Source: Bombardia bombarda
Taxonomy: Eukaryota; Ascomycota; Sordariomycetes; Sordariales; Lasiosphaeriaceae
NCBI GenBank assembly: GCA_030512295.1
Contig: JAULSR010000005.1
Span: forward strand, 868,001-932,000
Length of the DNA stretch: 64,000 nt
Direction of reading: 5' to 3'
Below the pieces are notes generated by a model. The model did no database searches. It was not told the origin of the DNA and saw only the letters and a list, made by a program, of their open reading frames with translations. Below are positions 45,307 to 57,636 of the stretch, piece after piece (within the stretch, counting starts at the first letter, position 1; each line of letters opens with the position of its first letter). The translations under genes and the position numbers were made by a program.

Positions 45307-48300
45307 TTAATGCAGCTTCTCCTTCAGGTAAACAACAGCCGCATACCCAGCGCAGCACCTGGTGCTCATGTTGTGACCACACCACGGGCACTTGACCATG
45401 GTTGTGATGGCTCCCGAGATGCCAAGAACCTTGTCCTCAATGATCCCATCCGGCTTGGCCATGCACTCGTAGATCTTGGACGGCATATCGTGGTAGAACT
45501 CGCAGTTGCAGCACTTGACGAGCATCTTGGCAATCGGTGGCACGCGACTCTCTGGACCGGTAGCGGGCGGGCGGGCCGAGATACCTGCTTGCAGCTGCAT
45601 GTGCTTCGGAAGTGCCGAGAGCACCTGGGCGCGGCTGCTAGCAGTTGCTGGACCTGTCTGTACCGGTTCTGACATGGAACGCGTCGGCTGTTTGAGGATC
45701 GACACTGGTGTTGCGAGAACAGGTCTTGTTTGAGGAGGGGCTGACGCGACGGACGACGCCGATGGTGGCGGACCCGGAGCCAAAGGCATCCGAGCTGGAA
45801 TCTGGATTGGGTCTGGCTCTGGGGAACCCGTCATATGAGCATTCCTGGAGAAGCCTGCCAATAGAGGAGATTCCGGGCTTGTGACTGTTTGGGACCGTGT
45901 GCCTGTGCTACTCATGGAACTCAGGATGTGGTCATGGCCGCGTTCTAGGGGTTCGGAAGAAGGCCCCGCGGGACGCTGACGGGATCCAGCCTCATGTCCG
46001 TTGTTTCTTTCTCGCGTCTGTTCAGACTGCTGATGACTCTCGTGCTCTTGTGAGCGTGGCTTGTTTGATTGTCGGTGTTGCGCTTTCTCTGCTTTTGTCT
46101 CCCCTCTTCCAGTGATGTCCGTATGCATTACGCCTCTTTCTGACATAATCTCGGAATTCTCAGTTCCCAGGCCCTGTCGCTGCTGTGAACCTAAGCCTTG
46201 CTGATTTGACATCCGCTCTGAGCGATTGGAACCCTGGTCCCGTTTCCGGGATCGTGGAGGAATCGAAACTACAGTCTCTTGTGTCTCGGCTTGATAATCG
46301 GCTGTTTCTCTCCTTCTAGGTTTCAAAGGCTCTACTTCCATTTGTACCTGGGGCATTGGAGTAGCATCCGAAAAATCCTCATCAAGACCGCCCACATCAC
46401 AGTCAATATCAAGAGGAAGCGCTGTCCTGCTCCAGCGATCCTCTTCAAGCATATCTGCCTTGTCGAGAGTTTCTGAGTCGCTTAGGCGGGGTATGTTTGA
46501 CGTATCGGAGGCCCTGGAGCACTCAAATGACTGGCGTAACGTCCTTTCGTCGTCCTGTGTAGTCAAGGACTCTGCGGTACCTTTTGTAACCGAACTTACA
46601 GTCAATGGAATCCCTCTTGACGATTGTGGCCGCGAGGTATCCGGAGTCGTGACAGGTGATGGAAGCGGCGATCCATCCTCATAAGCAGATGATGTAGAAG
46701 AGCCCTCGGATACACGACTGCCTGTATGAGCCTCTGCTTCAGTGGTTTTGACCGAATTTGATGAGGAAGGCTGCGCGGAGACATCTTGAACCATGCCACT
46801 GTTATATTCGGGAGTGACCTTGGAGCTTGTTGAAGAAGACATTGCAGCTGTAGTCTGCGAGGACTCAGGCCTGGCTAAAGGAGTGTCCTTCTCCCGACGA
46901 GTCGAGGAATGGGAGCTCATACGAGACCGGAGTTTTAGATACGGCGTCATAGCAGTCTTTGTGGAGGTTGTTGACGAGGCAGACCCTTTAGACATGTTAA
47001 GATAGTCCTTAAAGCTGCGGCCTTTCTTTCTATTGCTGCTGGCAATTGACCCCGTACTTGATGGATCCTTAGAACCGATGGAACTCTGAGATGTGGATGG
47101 CCGTTCCTGTGCTAGAGAGGCGTGCTTCTGCGACTCTCCCCGGACAGAAGCTGCTTCCGCCGCCACATGAGACTGCTCAACTTGAGGAGTAACTCTGGCG
47201 CTATCTTGCTTCCTGAGCGAGAGGGGTATGCCTCCCACCGATGCCAAGGCACCAAACGCGTCAGGGCTATACGCATGTTCCATGAAGTTGAAGTAATCGG
47301 TTTGGCCGTTCGCCTTCGTATTTTTGGTAGCTCGGTTGTCCTTCACCGCCGGGGTTGTTCGTTGACTCGCAAGCTTTTTCGCCACAGCTTTTGCATCCAG
47401 AGCGAGGGGAGTTTCTCTATGATGAGCGCTGCGAGAGCTGCTTCTGGTTGACGAGGAATGGAGACTGATATTGCCGACCAATTGCTCATCTGAAAGCACA
47501 GCCATGGCACGCTCCGTGCTCAGTGCTCTTTGACGACTGACATATCCATCTCTGGAGCGACCTCTGTCAGTAGGTAACTGCGAGTCTTGTGAGTGGTTGG
47601 CTGTTCCCTGTTGCAAGCTATTACTTCGGCCATGGCCTGGCAGATACCGTAGCGTAGAACTCCTTGAAGCAGAGGGCGGGAATGCCTCACGGGGAGATCC
47701 AGGATACTGCCGTTGATCGAGGCTGTCATCCCGCAGCGAATGGTAAGGAAGCGAGGGTGGATATCTGGCCTGGACGTCACTTGGAGACATCGCACTAGTC
47801 TCCAACTCTAGCTTGGAGCCTCCCATGAGGCGTCTTTCGCTATATACTGGGTCTACTACGATCTCGGCCGTGGTAGGCCGATGTGGCCGAGCCCGTTGCA
47901 GATCATTCGTAGAGGCAGCGCGTTCGAACTCTTGCCGTGGCGAAGTGAGCCGGCTTTCGGGTGCCAAATGTTTGCTAATGAGCATCGGATCCGACATTGA
48001 GCGTTCTGCATTCGTCAGGCCAGCGATGGTTGAGTCGCGGTGGGTTGTTGCTGGCGGGGCGGCTTTGCTCAGTCTAGCAGCAAATCGCTTCTTTGCAGCC
48101 TTTGCTTCTGCCTTTGCTTCTTTTTCTGCCTGCTCCTTTTCTTTCTTCCGTCGCTCCGCCTCTTTCTTCTTTTCCTTCTTCCTCATTCCGTATCCCTCCC
48201 AGCTTGGGGACTGGCATATCGATGACTGGTCTGACATGTCCTCTTCGTCCTCATCTGGCGCAAGAAATTTTACCTGCTTATGCACGGGCTCAACAGGCGT

Positions 48301-48800
48301 TCCGGCCTCGGTCTCGTCCTCGGTTTCTCTCGCCCTTTCTGGCGCCCTTTCCCTGGAGCGATCGTGTGTCTCGTCACTAGCGGCCTGTGGGATGGTGATG
48401 GACAGGGGGGCGGGGCGGCACTCCGTCTCGCCGCTTTCAGCATCAGGTTATTTTGCAGCCGGGATAGCGAGTCGGCACGGCGAATCTGGAGAGAAGAGTG
48501 ATCCTGAATATCGACAGGTGGCGGAGACGACGGAGGAGAACCTGGGGCACTTTGCAATCGCTCCATCTGTCGTAGCACCAGGTAAGATCAGACATGCCGC
48601 AGTATAAGACATAGCTAGCCATGAAGTGCCAGCAGAGATAGGGGCTAATGGGTCCATCGACATACCTTGTACTTCTTTTCCAACTCTAACATGCGCTGAA
48701 AGCTGGTGGTGGTCCTGAGAGACTCCGATCTCCTTGCAACCTCGGCCATGGCTGTTGAAGAAAGAGCGCCGATGCCGCTTGGAGAGTAGAGGATGTCCAT
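45307..48800 (-). CDS. large conserved protein of unknown function with C-terminal cysteine motif
   Basis: I do not recognise the family. Exons 48800-48666 and 48566-45307; about 1131 residues after one repair. Exon 1 encodes MDILYSPSGIG ... RTTTSFQRMLELEKKYK and joins in phase to MERLQSAPGSPPSSPPPVD. The frame breaks at C6 (plus-strand G, 48405-48410); an extra C joins AAPPP to LSITIPQAASDE and on to VKFLAPDEDEED. Next is a highly charged Lys/Glu/Ala helix (KKEKKKEAERRKKEKEQAEK), then about 850 residues rich in Ser, Thr, Pro, Gln and Arg, probably disordered. The last 65 residues look folded: CCNCEFYHDMPSKIYECM ... VKCPWCGHNMSTRCC, pairs of cysteines that could bind zinc, ending AAVVYLKEKLH. 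An alternative start is the ATG at 48750 (MAEVARRSES). Confidence 0.82.
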
Positions 48801-51800
48801 CAAGACGAGACGCACAAAGATGCTGGGAGAGTGGAGTGCTTAAAAAGGAAAGCATCCAAGGCAGAGAATATTCCCCGGAGAAAGAAGGAGCTCAGCGATG
48901 CAGTAGATAGTAATTGGTGTTGCATGGAGCAGCAGTGCATGCGTGAGGATAATATGCAGCATGTAGAAGGAAAGTCGAAGGAGGGGACCGATGGCAAGGT
49001 AAACGCCGTACTTTCCGCTCCTCCACACCACGACGTAATCAGGAAAGCCGGCGGGCCTTGGGCTGTCTCGCTGGCTGGGACGAAAATTCCTGGATGGACG
49101 ACCTTGGCCAGTCTAGTCGAAAAGCGAAAAGGGAAGTGTCTGGCGTGTGGGTGCGCGTAGCCGCAGGTGCTGGGTGAATGCAAGATGTCTGGGGCAACGG
49201 GTAAAATGCCTTGTCTCCGAGCTCTTCACCCGGTGGCGAGCACACCGACCGCACCTGGAGAGACAGATGGAGAAAGAGAGAGAGTCGCAGTCACACTGGC
49301 TCAGATGAACAAGTGGGCTCAATCCTAGAAAAAGCACGGCTATTACATTAAACTGGTCGCGGGAAGTGGACTAGAATGGAAGGAAAAAGAGGGTTTGTAC
49401 CAGGGCAATCCCGCCAGCTTGCGTAGGCCACTCTCGAGCGGTAGTAGTAGCGACGATAGCGACGACGCTGCGCGAAGCACATCATCTCGGGTGAGCAAGA
49501 GCAAACACACCGACCTGGTCCTTCAGCAGTCCATGCACTAGCATGGTGCCGCAATCAACAAAGTCATCCGGAATCTTGTATGGAAAGCTGGGATAGGGCA
49601 CACACAGCCGTGGCTGATGAACCTTTCCATGTTCCTGGGCAGTAACGAGAGCAGAAACCAGACGAGAGACCAGCTAACCCGAGCCTGGAACCCGAGCTGC
49701 AGGACCACAGGAGACAACCGGAAGCCACACGAGGCCACTCACAGATATGGGCACACCGATTCATTTTCGGGACAGCGGGCACGGCGTCCTGCAGCTGCTC
49801 AGATGGATGCATGCTTCAAAGGCCCAGGCAAATGTAGGCAGGTTGCTATTTTTTCCCGCGTCCTTGGAATTACAAGTCCCCACTCGGGCGTTTTCTGTGT
49901 CACTTGAAACGACCTGTCGAGACTTGGGATTGTACTGTCGTACATACGGGTTGCGCACAAGATGGTATCAAAATGGGAAGCCGGGAGCGGAGCCAGATGG
50001 GCGACGTGGTTGATTGAGTTGAGGTGAGAGAGGAGAGACGACCACCTTTTTGGGATGTGGTGTGAACTTGTGGTTGGTTGGTTGCTTCCACACTTGCAAG
50101 CCATCTTTGCAGCGAAAATCCCAGCTCCGTGGCTTGGCCCGACTGGGACTAGCCTTATGATGTATCTCGGTACTGTCCCGCTGTTAGTGTCACGCAGTCG
50201 CGCAGTAGGGATTACCTAACAGGGGGGAAAAGACTAAAGACACCCTTCAAGTTGCCTAGCCTTGGCTTCCTTCTAATTCGTAACACAAGCTTTTTCTTCC
50301 TTTCTATTAATTCTACGGATGCATCACCCAGGCACCGCACCGGGACGCACAAAACTGACGTCCCCTTTCCACGACATGGCCTCGAGTTCTCGCACCATGT
50401 GTCCACCAGCATCAACCATTTGGACACAACTTTGAATTCAAGCGTCATACGCGGCCCGGCAAGTCTTCCTAGCTTCCATGGTCCTTCTCTTGGCGTCTGG
50501 GGAAACGGCTCTGAACCCGACCAGTGCTGCCCCGCAATCATCCATTAGTGCGGCTGGGCACCAGGCACGGGGCACCCTGAAGGAGATCTTTCCAGGTTTC
50601 TCAGCGTCCCGCAATATGGTGAAACTTAATCACATCATCATCTCATCTTGACATGATATCTTCTGATGAAGGGGGGAAAAACGAAAGAAAAAGCAACTGC
50701 GACGCTCATTTTCGGTGCTGTGACATTCGCCCACCTCTAGTCACACGTCGTGATGGGCTCGCCGCATGGCCCTGCTTCGTGTGTGCGCCTGGAAGTGTGG
50801 CGGAAGACGCATGTAACTAACATCTAGAGTAGGTACATGTACATTACGACGCAGAATCGCTTAACGCTGTTCTTCTTTATTAGGGCCAAAAATACAGAAA
50901 TGCATACCCGATACAATATCCATGCAGTTTCAGGAAATGGCGTGATCACTTCGAGATTGATTACTCTATGAAGCTTTGCTGCAGCCATCGCGAGAGGGAG
51001 AGACGGCTGACTGATGGAGAGTCTGCGTCTATTTGGACCAGAACTCTGGCTTCTGGATCTCTCACGCCTTCGTGCGCATTGATGGCGCATCATCCGGACG
51101 ACGGGGTCATGTCATAGCAGCAGCAGCAGCTGCTGCAATCATCGGCCATGGCATGCAGTCAAGTCAGCTCTGCACGTGTCTTTTCACCCGCTTCACACCC
51201 TCCTTGCAGCCCTCTCCAGGAAATCTCTTTGAGTTTGGTTCAGGCCTAGATAAGTCTAGAAGCTCATCTCATCTCGATATGTTGCGCCACATCGAGTGCG
51301 TTCAGCGCCATATCTATCAACATATTTCTCCACCAGTGTCTGGACGATCTTGTTAATGGCGATGCGACCTCGACGCAATTCATGCACTGCGCTTCTCTAT
51401 GGGGCTGCAGACGTCCCTGAAAACTTATTTCCGACAGCGGTTCGACAACTCTTTCTGGAAGCTTTTCCGTGCCTGCTTGGCCTTTGACGGCGCCTTGTCA
51501 ATAGCCTTGCCAGGTCCGACTTCTGGATGAGGCTCGTGGCCCATAGTATTTACCTTATGTTAGACTACCTTAGCCCAGCAGTCCTCCCGCCTTATTCTTC
51601 CGATGGCAACCTGTAATACAACGCCAACTAGAGACTAACGAGAAGTCTAGTTGCGACAAAAGAGAAAAACTCGGTTCTCCCATCGGCTATGAGAGAGTCT
51701 GCCATATGCCTCGCTCGGCTTTCCTGGTCCAAGCAGCCCCGAACGATATTATCCAGCTACTTTTACCAGCACGCGAGGATTAAATTCCCCGCTACAACCA

Positions 51801-52516
51801 GCGTCCTGGCCCCCGGAATAGCAGACCCCGTCCGCCGCACAAAACACTGATATATTGGACATTACGTGTTCTTCCTCGCCAAGACACTCTCCCCCTCTCT
51901 CCCTTCCCGGCCTTTGGTCCTCGCTTGGCCAATTTACTCTTCTTCCACCACCTCTTGTCCGACCATGAGGGCAATGACCCCGACCGCCATTGGTTCAACC
52001 TGCCTGCGTCGGCCCCGTGGGGAATATAACAGCTGCTATTTCTGGATCCTACACATATTAAACACTACACGGCACGCCGGCACTCGGCAAGGCTTACATT
52101 GAATAAGCAATTGTCTTCTGCCTGTTTAGCAACATGGTCTATCAAATGCTTCTAAGCTCCGCTTTGTTTACCTTGACAGGTAAGCACATCGCAACAGGTA
52201 ATAATGCTATATGCCTATCGTTACACTACTTTGTTAAAATTATTTAGTGGCTACTACCAAGATGCAGTTTGCTGGCCATGCATGTCAAAACAGAGAGTAC
52301 GACATCAAGGGCAGAAGGAAGCAGAAGATTGAGGTATGATCTGATGGATGAAGATCGATCACGGACTCCGATTACACCACCCTGGGGTTGTCATCCACCC
52401 ATCTCAGCTTGGCCATCGTCTCTCACTGGCCTTCGGCAGATCATGATCGCCAGACTAAGTCAGGTACATACCACCGAACCAGGAGACCTTTTCTAGGCAC
52501 GTTGCTAGGCACATTG
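48801..52516. other. 3.7-kb gene-poor region
   Basis: No open frame resembling a known protein. It contains a short CAG/CTG palindromic stretch (about 51117-51136). The left part is upstream of the 48800 gene; the right part is the 3' flank of the lipase gene. No transposon ends or RNA gene recognised. Confidence 0.45.
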
Positions 52517-54692
52517 CTAGTAGATGTTTACTGTGTCAAAAGGTGTGGCTCGTCGCCGGCCCCCACTGCCACCACCACCACCACCACCACCTGCGTCTAG
52601 CGATCCACGCGTTGGTGCTTGCTCCGGGCTCAGATGCACCCAGATCTCGTTTCCTGCACCCCAGTTCACAAGAGCTGCAAGTGGCTTCCCTGATGCGTCC
52701 CTTGGTACATCCGGGTCTTTATTTCCCCACCGAAACCAGCTCCTGACGCGGAGAGAAAATTCGTTTGGGATCTTTAGCCGGGCGGCGACCCATTTGTCGT
52801 CTGGCCGGTGATCAAACGAAATTTTGGTTTCGGTGTCGGCGGCATTCCTGAGAAGCACTGGCTCCTCGTCGTCAGTCACCGCCCAAGCCTTGCCAAACCT
52901 GGTCTGCTGCTGATGTTGCTGTTGCTGCTGTAGCGGCAGCGTTATTTTCGAAAACTCAAGTGCCGAGCGAACCGTGAGGTGAATAGCGCGCCTGGGGTTC
53001 ACGATCGTCTTCATGAACAGCGACATCCAATTTGGATAAAGAACCGCAAAGTCGGTCTGGCTCAGGTGCGTCGATCCCCGGATCGTCGTCATCCAGCAGG
53101 GCGCTCCCGCCGTCCGGGCCTCGCGACAAATGTGCTCGACGCGGTCGAAATTGTCCTTCCAGTGCATGAAGGCCTCGCTGCCGATCGACAATATCGGCTT
53201 CTGGACGCGCCTATGTCCCGTGGGCTCCGGCATCGCCGGCCCCCAGGGGTCGAGCAGGATGCCCTGTGCGACCCAGCCAAACCGCTCGTCGAGCCTGAGC
53301 GCCTGCACCGTCGTCGCCCCCCGAACGAGTGGCCCATCAGCGTGACATTTTCCAGGTACAGCCGCCCTTCCCAGTCTGACCATTCTATGCCGTCAAGACC
53401 CTTTGAGCTCGAGCCTACATTGCCCTTCTTCCGGAGGTTCTGCGCGACTATCTGTGCCCCTTGGCCCCCTTGTTCATCAGCCCCAGGACGTGAAATGCCT
53501 CCTCAATCTCGGCGAGCCTCATGTCGATCTGCGCTCCTCGCAGCTCCCTGTCGACGCCGCGCGTATTATGTGGAGACGTGTCTTGGACGTTGTCCTTGGG
53601 GAAGATGTAGTCTACCATGTAGTACGGCTTTGTCGACCCCTGGTCTTTCTTTTGCTTACCCACCGGTACTTTCTTTTCGTGCTCTGGTGTTGTCTGTCTG
53701 TCTTTATCTAACTCCTGACTGTCCAGGTCCGACTTGTGGCCCCATTTGTTGACATAGGTCCGCGCGCCGCTCCCGTCGCGATGCTCCATGGCGACGACGA
53801 CGAAGCCAAAGCTGGCTAGCTCGCCGCAGATGGCGCTGTATGCTGTCCTGGAGCCGCCCAAGCCGTGGCTGAAGATGATGACGGGGAATTTTGGCTTTAG
53901 TCGTCTTTTGTTGTCGTCGTCGCTGCTATCTGTTGTCTCGGCTTCTCCTTGTCCGTCTATATCCAAAGGCGCCGTGCGAGGCTCACCGGAATCGCGATTA
54001 GCGACAGGCAGCCGGCGGTCCGAGAGTTTGGCGTTGCGATATGCCGGCAATTTTGTAAACATGGAGGTGAGCGCGATGTAAGCCGTCACGGGCACGTTTG
54101 GTATGTTGAGGAACTTTGCGTAGCCCTTGCATGTCTCGATCCGGGGCCGGGGCAGCCACGGGACCCTGGACAGACCGCTGCTGCTGTCTGAAGAGCAGTC
54201 AATGTCGCATGGATAGTAGACGGAGAAGAGGACCGTGTCTAGCTTCAGTGCGTATTCGTGGTTCCGCTTGATGTGCGAGAAGGGCCGGGGGTCACGGGCC
54301 GGGAGCTCCATCTCCATGAAGCCGACATGGTGGGGCCCCGTGTAGGATGGTAGGCTGTGGAGAAAGCGCTCTCGGAAGGCTTTCTTTGGCGGATGCGGGT
54401 GCGGAGGAGGAGCTTGGCGGCGGCCGGGCTTGCACTCGGCGGAGGCGACATCTACTTCTCCTTCGGCCATATCGCTGCTCATCTTGGGATGCCGTCTTCG
54501 TAATATGATGTCACCCAGAGTTAATGTAAAAGAGTTGGCTGTCCCGGAAAAGATAGGCCATGCGAACGCGCATATAAATGCCAATGATGTTACAATCAAT
54601 AGACAGACGATGGTGGATGTTGGCGACGAAAGATGGCTGCTGCTGTATTTGGGACTAGTAGGGGGTATGAGTAGGAATTGGGCGTGGTCCAT
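52517..54692 (-). CDS. PAF-acetylhydrolase-like phospholipase, membrane-anchored
   Basis: Alpha/beta hydrolase of the platelet-activating-factor acetylhydrolase (group VII phospholipase A2) type. About 725 residues in one exon after two repairs. An N-terminal hydrophobic segment (IVCLLIVTSLAFICAFAW) suggests a membrane anchor. VIIFSHGLGGSRTAYS is the oxyanion-side loop; the nucleophile lies in GHSFGG, the acid probably in ILLDPWGPAMP and the His in RGSTHLSQTDF, in the order of the family. Two one-base losses: at plus-strand C4 53457-53460 (an extra G gives NKGAKGAQIVAQNLRKKGN) and C6 53317-53322 (an extra G gives GHSFGGATTVQALRLDE, directly after the nucleophile). Low complexity: LPLQQQQQHQQQ and a Gly run near the C-terminus. 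Start could also be the ATG at 54485, giving a soluble form. If the breaks are real, this is a pseudogene. Confidence 0.86.
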
Positions 54693-55494
54693 TTAGTCAG
54701 TTCAACGCCGTCGTCTTGTCTGGTAGAAGGAGTCATGGACTTCAATGTTTAAGGTGAAGTTTGGAAGTCGTAGGTATCTTGGGTGTCTTTGGTGTCCTGA
54801 AAGAGCCATGCATGAGCTGCAGAAGGTGGGAGGAGGCGGAAGGGTAATAATTGTCAATATTGTAGGAAGACATGTACAAGAATTAAACGATAGGTAATTT
54901 GGATGAGTTTCGGGCACTTTTATCGAGGTTCTACAAACAGATCATTAGGCGCGTTCTTGAGAGTTCGGACGGTTCATCGTGCGTACGTGCGAAACCTTTT
55001 ACGCACGTTTGGTACGGTCTGTGGTCTAAGGCACGCGACACCGATGATGTCATTCGGGACGTTCGGACGAACCTACCTTACCCCTGAGATTATCGATAAC
55101 GGTTGGTGCCAAGTCCCGCTTTCTGTTGTATGTAAGTGAGTGATGACGAAAAATAAAACAACGATAAAAGGTCGGTTTCTGCCAATCCAGACATTTTTAT
55201 CTGTTTCTATTTGTCCATTAATGTTGAGAATGTACAATAAATTTTCGCCGCCGAATTATCAACAAGGATGAGGCACTCACTCATGTAACACTTGTGATAA
55301 GGCAACCAACGTGTAACAAATACCCCGTAATCCAATGATCCATCATAACGCCATAGCCATGCAAAACAGATAAAACAGTTCTGATATCACGTTCTGATAT
55401 CACACAACCCACCCTTGCTCAACACGAAAAGCCGCCATAACAAAACACATAACCCAACAACAGAAGATGGAAGAGTACTAGCAACAACAATGCA
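54693..55494. other. intergenic, no gene recognised
   Basis: AT-rich stretch between two minus-strand genes: promoter of the lipase gene on the left, 3' flank of the transporter on the right. Confidence 0.5.
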
Positions 55495-57636
55495 TCAGAC
55501 ATTTATAGCCGACAACGCCGCCGCCGACCTCCTCTTCTCCTCCCTCACCTCCCTCACCTCGGCCCTGCTGACATGCCTCTGCTCCGTGACATGCTCTTGC
55601 GTAAGCGAGTGACCCTTGAGCGTAAAGCTCAACACCAAACAGATGCCCGCATACACAATGAGTGACGCCCAAATCATGCGCAGGCTGTCTGAGAACGCCT
55701 GGACCAGGTCCGCCCTGTCGACGCCGTCGGGCATCGCGTTGATGACGCCAATCACAATGGTGGCGTCGCGGCTGAACTCGTCGGCGACGGCGGCGTAGGT
55801 GGGGAGGGCCATGAGCTTCTGCTTGAAAACGTTCTGGAAGATGACGCCCGAGATGGCGACGCCGACGCCCTCGCCGAGGCCGCGGAGGAAGGTGAAGAAT
55901 GCGGTCGCCTGGCCGTTGAGGTCCGGGTCGCACGAGGCTTGGATGGAGAGCGCCATGGCGGGGAAACACATGCCGGTGCCCTGCGGTGGTGAATGAACGG
56001 TCAGTTAAGGCATGTAGATGAGTGATACAAAGCAGACATGACATACCAGTCCAATCGGAATATTCAAAAAGATCCACTGCGCGACCGTGGTGGTCGGCCC
56101 CATGAGCAGGAGGATACCGGCGCCCAGTGTCGTGAGCATCCACCCGCCCAGAGAGACCAGCGATAATGGCCAGTCTTGGCCGCGAGAACGCCGACAACTA
56201 TACCGGCGGGCGCCACGGTCAACGTCTCGGGGAGTCCGGCAGCCGCAGAGACGACGGGCGAGTAGAATTTCACGGCTTGGTAAAACAGCACTATGAAATA
56301 CAGTCTTATCCGCCACCCAAGTCAGCATACAAGTGAGATGACCATCTTCATTTGGAAAGGAGTGAAGGAAAAAGAAGAGAGATAGGATAAACATACAACG
56401 ACCACAGAATCATACCATGAAACACAGTCATGATATAGCTCGCAACAATATCCCAGTTGTTGAAGATGCGCCTGTTGATGATGGGCACGGCGGCGTAGTT
56501 GAACTCGTAGTACATAAAGACAACGAGCCCCGCGGGACCGACCAAGAGCGGTACCAAGACCTGGTACGAGGCCCACTCGTACATGACGCCGCCCGTCGTC
56601 AGGCCGAACAAGAAAGCCGTCATGCTGGCGGTGAACAGCGCACTGCCGAAGTAATCGAAGCGGCCGAGCTTCTGGCAAATACCGCCGGGAATCTCGGCCT
56701 GATGGAGGAAGAAGACGACAAAAACCATGCCGATGGCGATGATGGGTAGGTTAATGTAGAAGATCCATCTCCATGTGACGTTTTGGGCGAAGCCGGCGCC
56801 GATCAGGGGTCCTGAGTTAGTTGGGTCAGTTTTATTTGCGTCTGTTCGGCTCTCACAGCGAGGTAGGTTCTGTTATTGGCATACCTGTCACGGTACCGAC
56901 GGACCATGTCGCTGAGAGCAGGGACATCCATTGTCCACGAATGGCGAGAGGAACGAGATCGGTGATGACTATCTGGAGACATTATGAGCTTTTGTCGAGG
57001 GGGTGATTGTGGCATTGACTGGCAATACAAGTAGACAGTTCGGCAAAGTAAGTAAGTACCTCTGTGAGCGCAGCTAGACCTCCACCCCCAATACCCTGGA
57101 GGGTTCGCCCGACGAGAATAATGGTGAAGTTTCCAGCCAAGGCAGCTATGAGCGACCCGGCGGCGAAAAAAACTCCGGTTACATATAGCATCTGCCGTCA
57201 GAGAAGAGAAAATATCAGTGTCAGTTTGCCCTTTTCATAGCCCAATGCCAAAGAGAACTTATCCTACATATTTTCGGCCAAATATGTTGCTGAGAGAGGC
57301 AATACTGGGCTGCAACACGGTGCTGGCCAGCAAGAAGCTTGTTCCAGACCAAAAGGCCTCGAGGGCTGTCCCGCCGAGCTCAGTACTGATAATTGGCAAG
57401 GCGACCGAGAGACTTGTGGCGTCAAAGGCCGTGGCAAGCCCAATTGTACATAGGGCCAGGAAGGCGAGATAGAAGTCCCGTGTGGGCTTAAAAATCTGGT
57501 TGTTATTGTGGTGGCCATTGCTAACCTCGGCCACGTCTTTGTTGGCGCCAGGTTCTGTCCCAGGAGAGGGGGGCTCTTCCTTCAATGTCGAGACGCCCGT
57601 ATCATCCGTGTCGTTCCCTGGATTGCTGGAAGTCAT
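55495..57636 (-). CDS. MFS drug:H+ antiporter, 14-TM DHA2 type
   Basis: Plasma-membrane exporter of the DHA2 family; substrate unknown. Six exons: 57636-57268, 57191-57060, 56972-56885, 56811-56397, 56304-56047, 55980-55495; 582 residues with one repair. Motifs: FDATSLSVALPIISTELGG (helix 1), FGRKYMLYVTG (motif A region), GRTLQGIGGGG (motif B region) and SATWSVGTVTGPLIGAGF (motif C, typical of drug antiporters), then WRWIFYINLPI. At CCC 56147-56149 one C is missing on the plus strand: an extra G turns RWSLWAG into RWSLWGGWMLTTLGAG. The repair is independently required by splice phase, since only with it do exons 5 and 6 join in frame as GLGTGMCFPAMA. The frame is open above the ATG to 57885, but the N-terminal extension has no family-like sequence. 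Confidence 0.92.
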
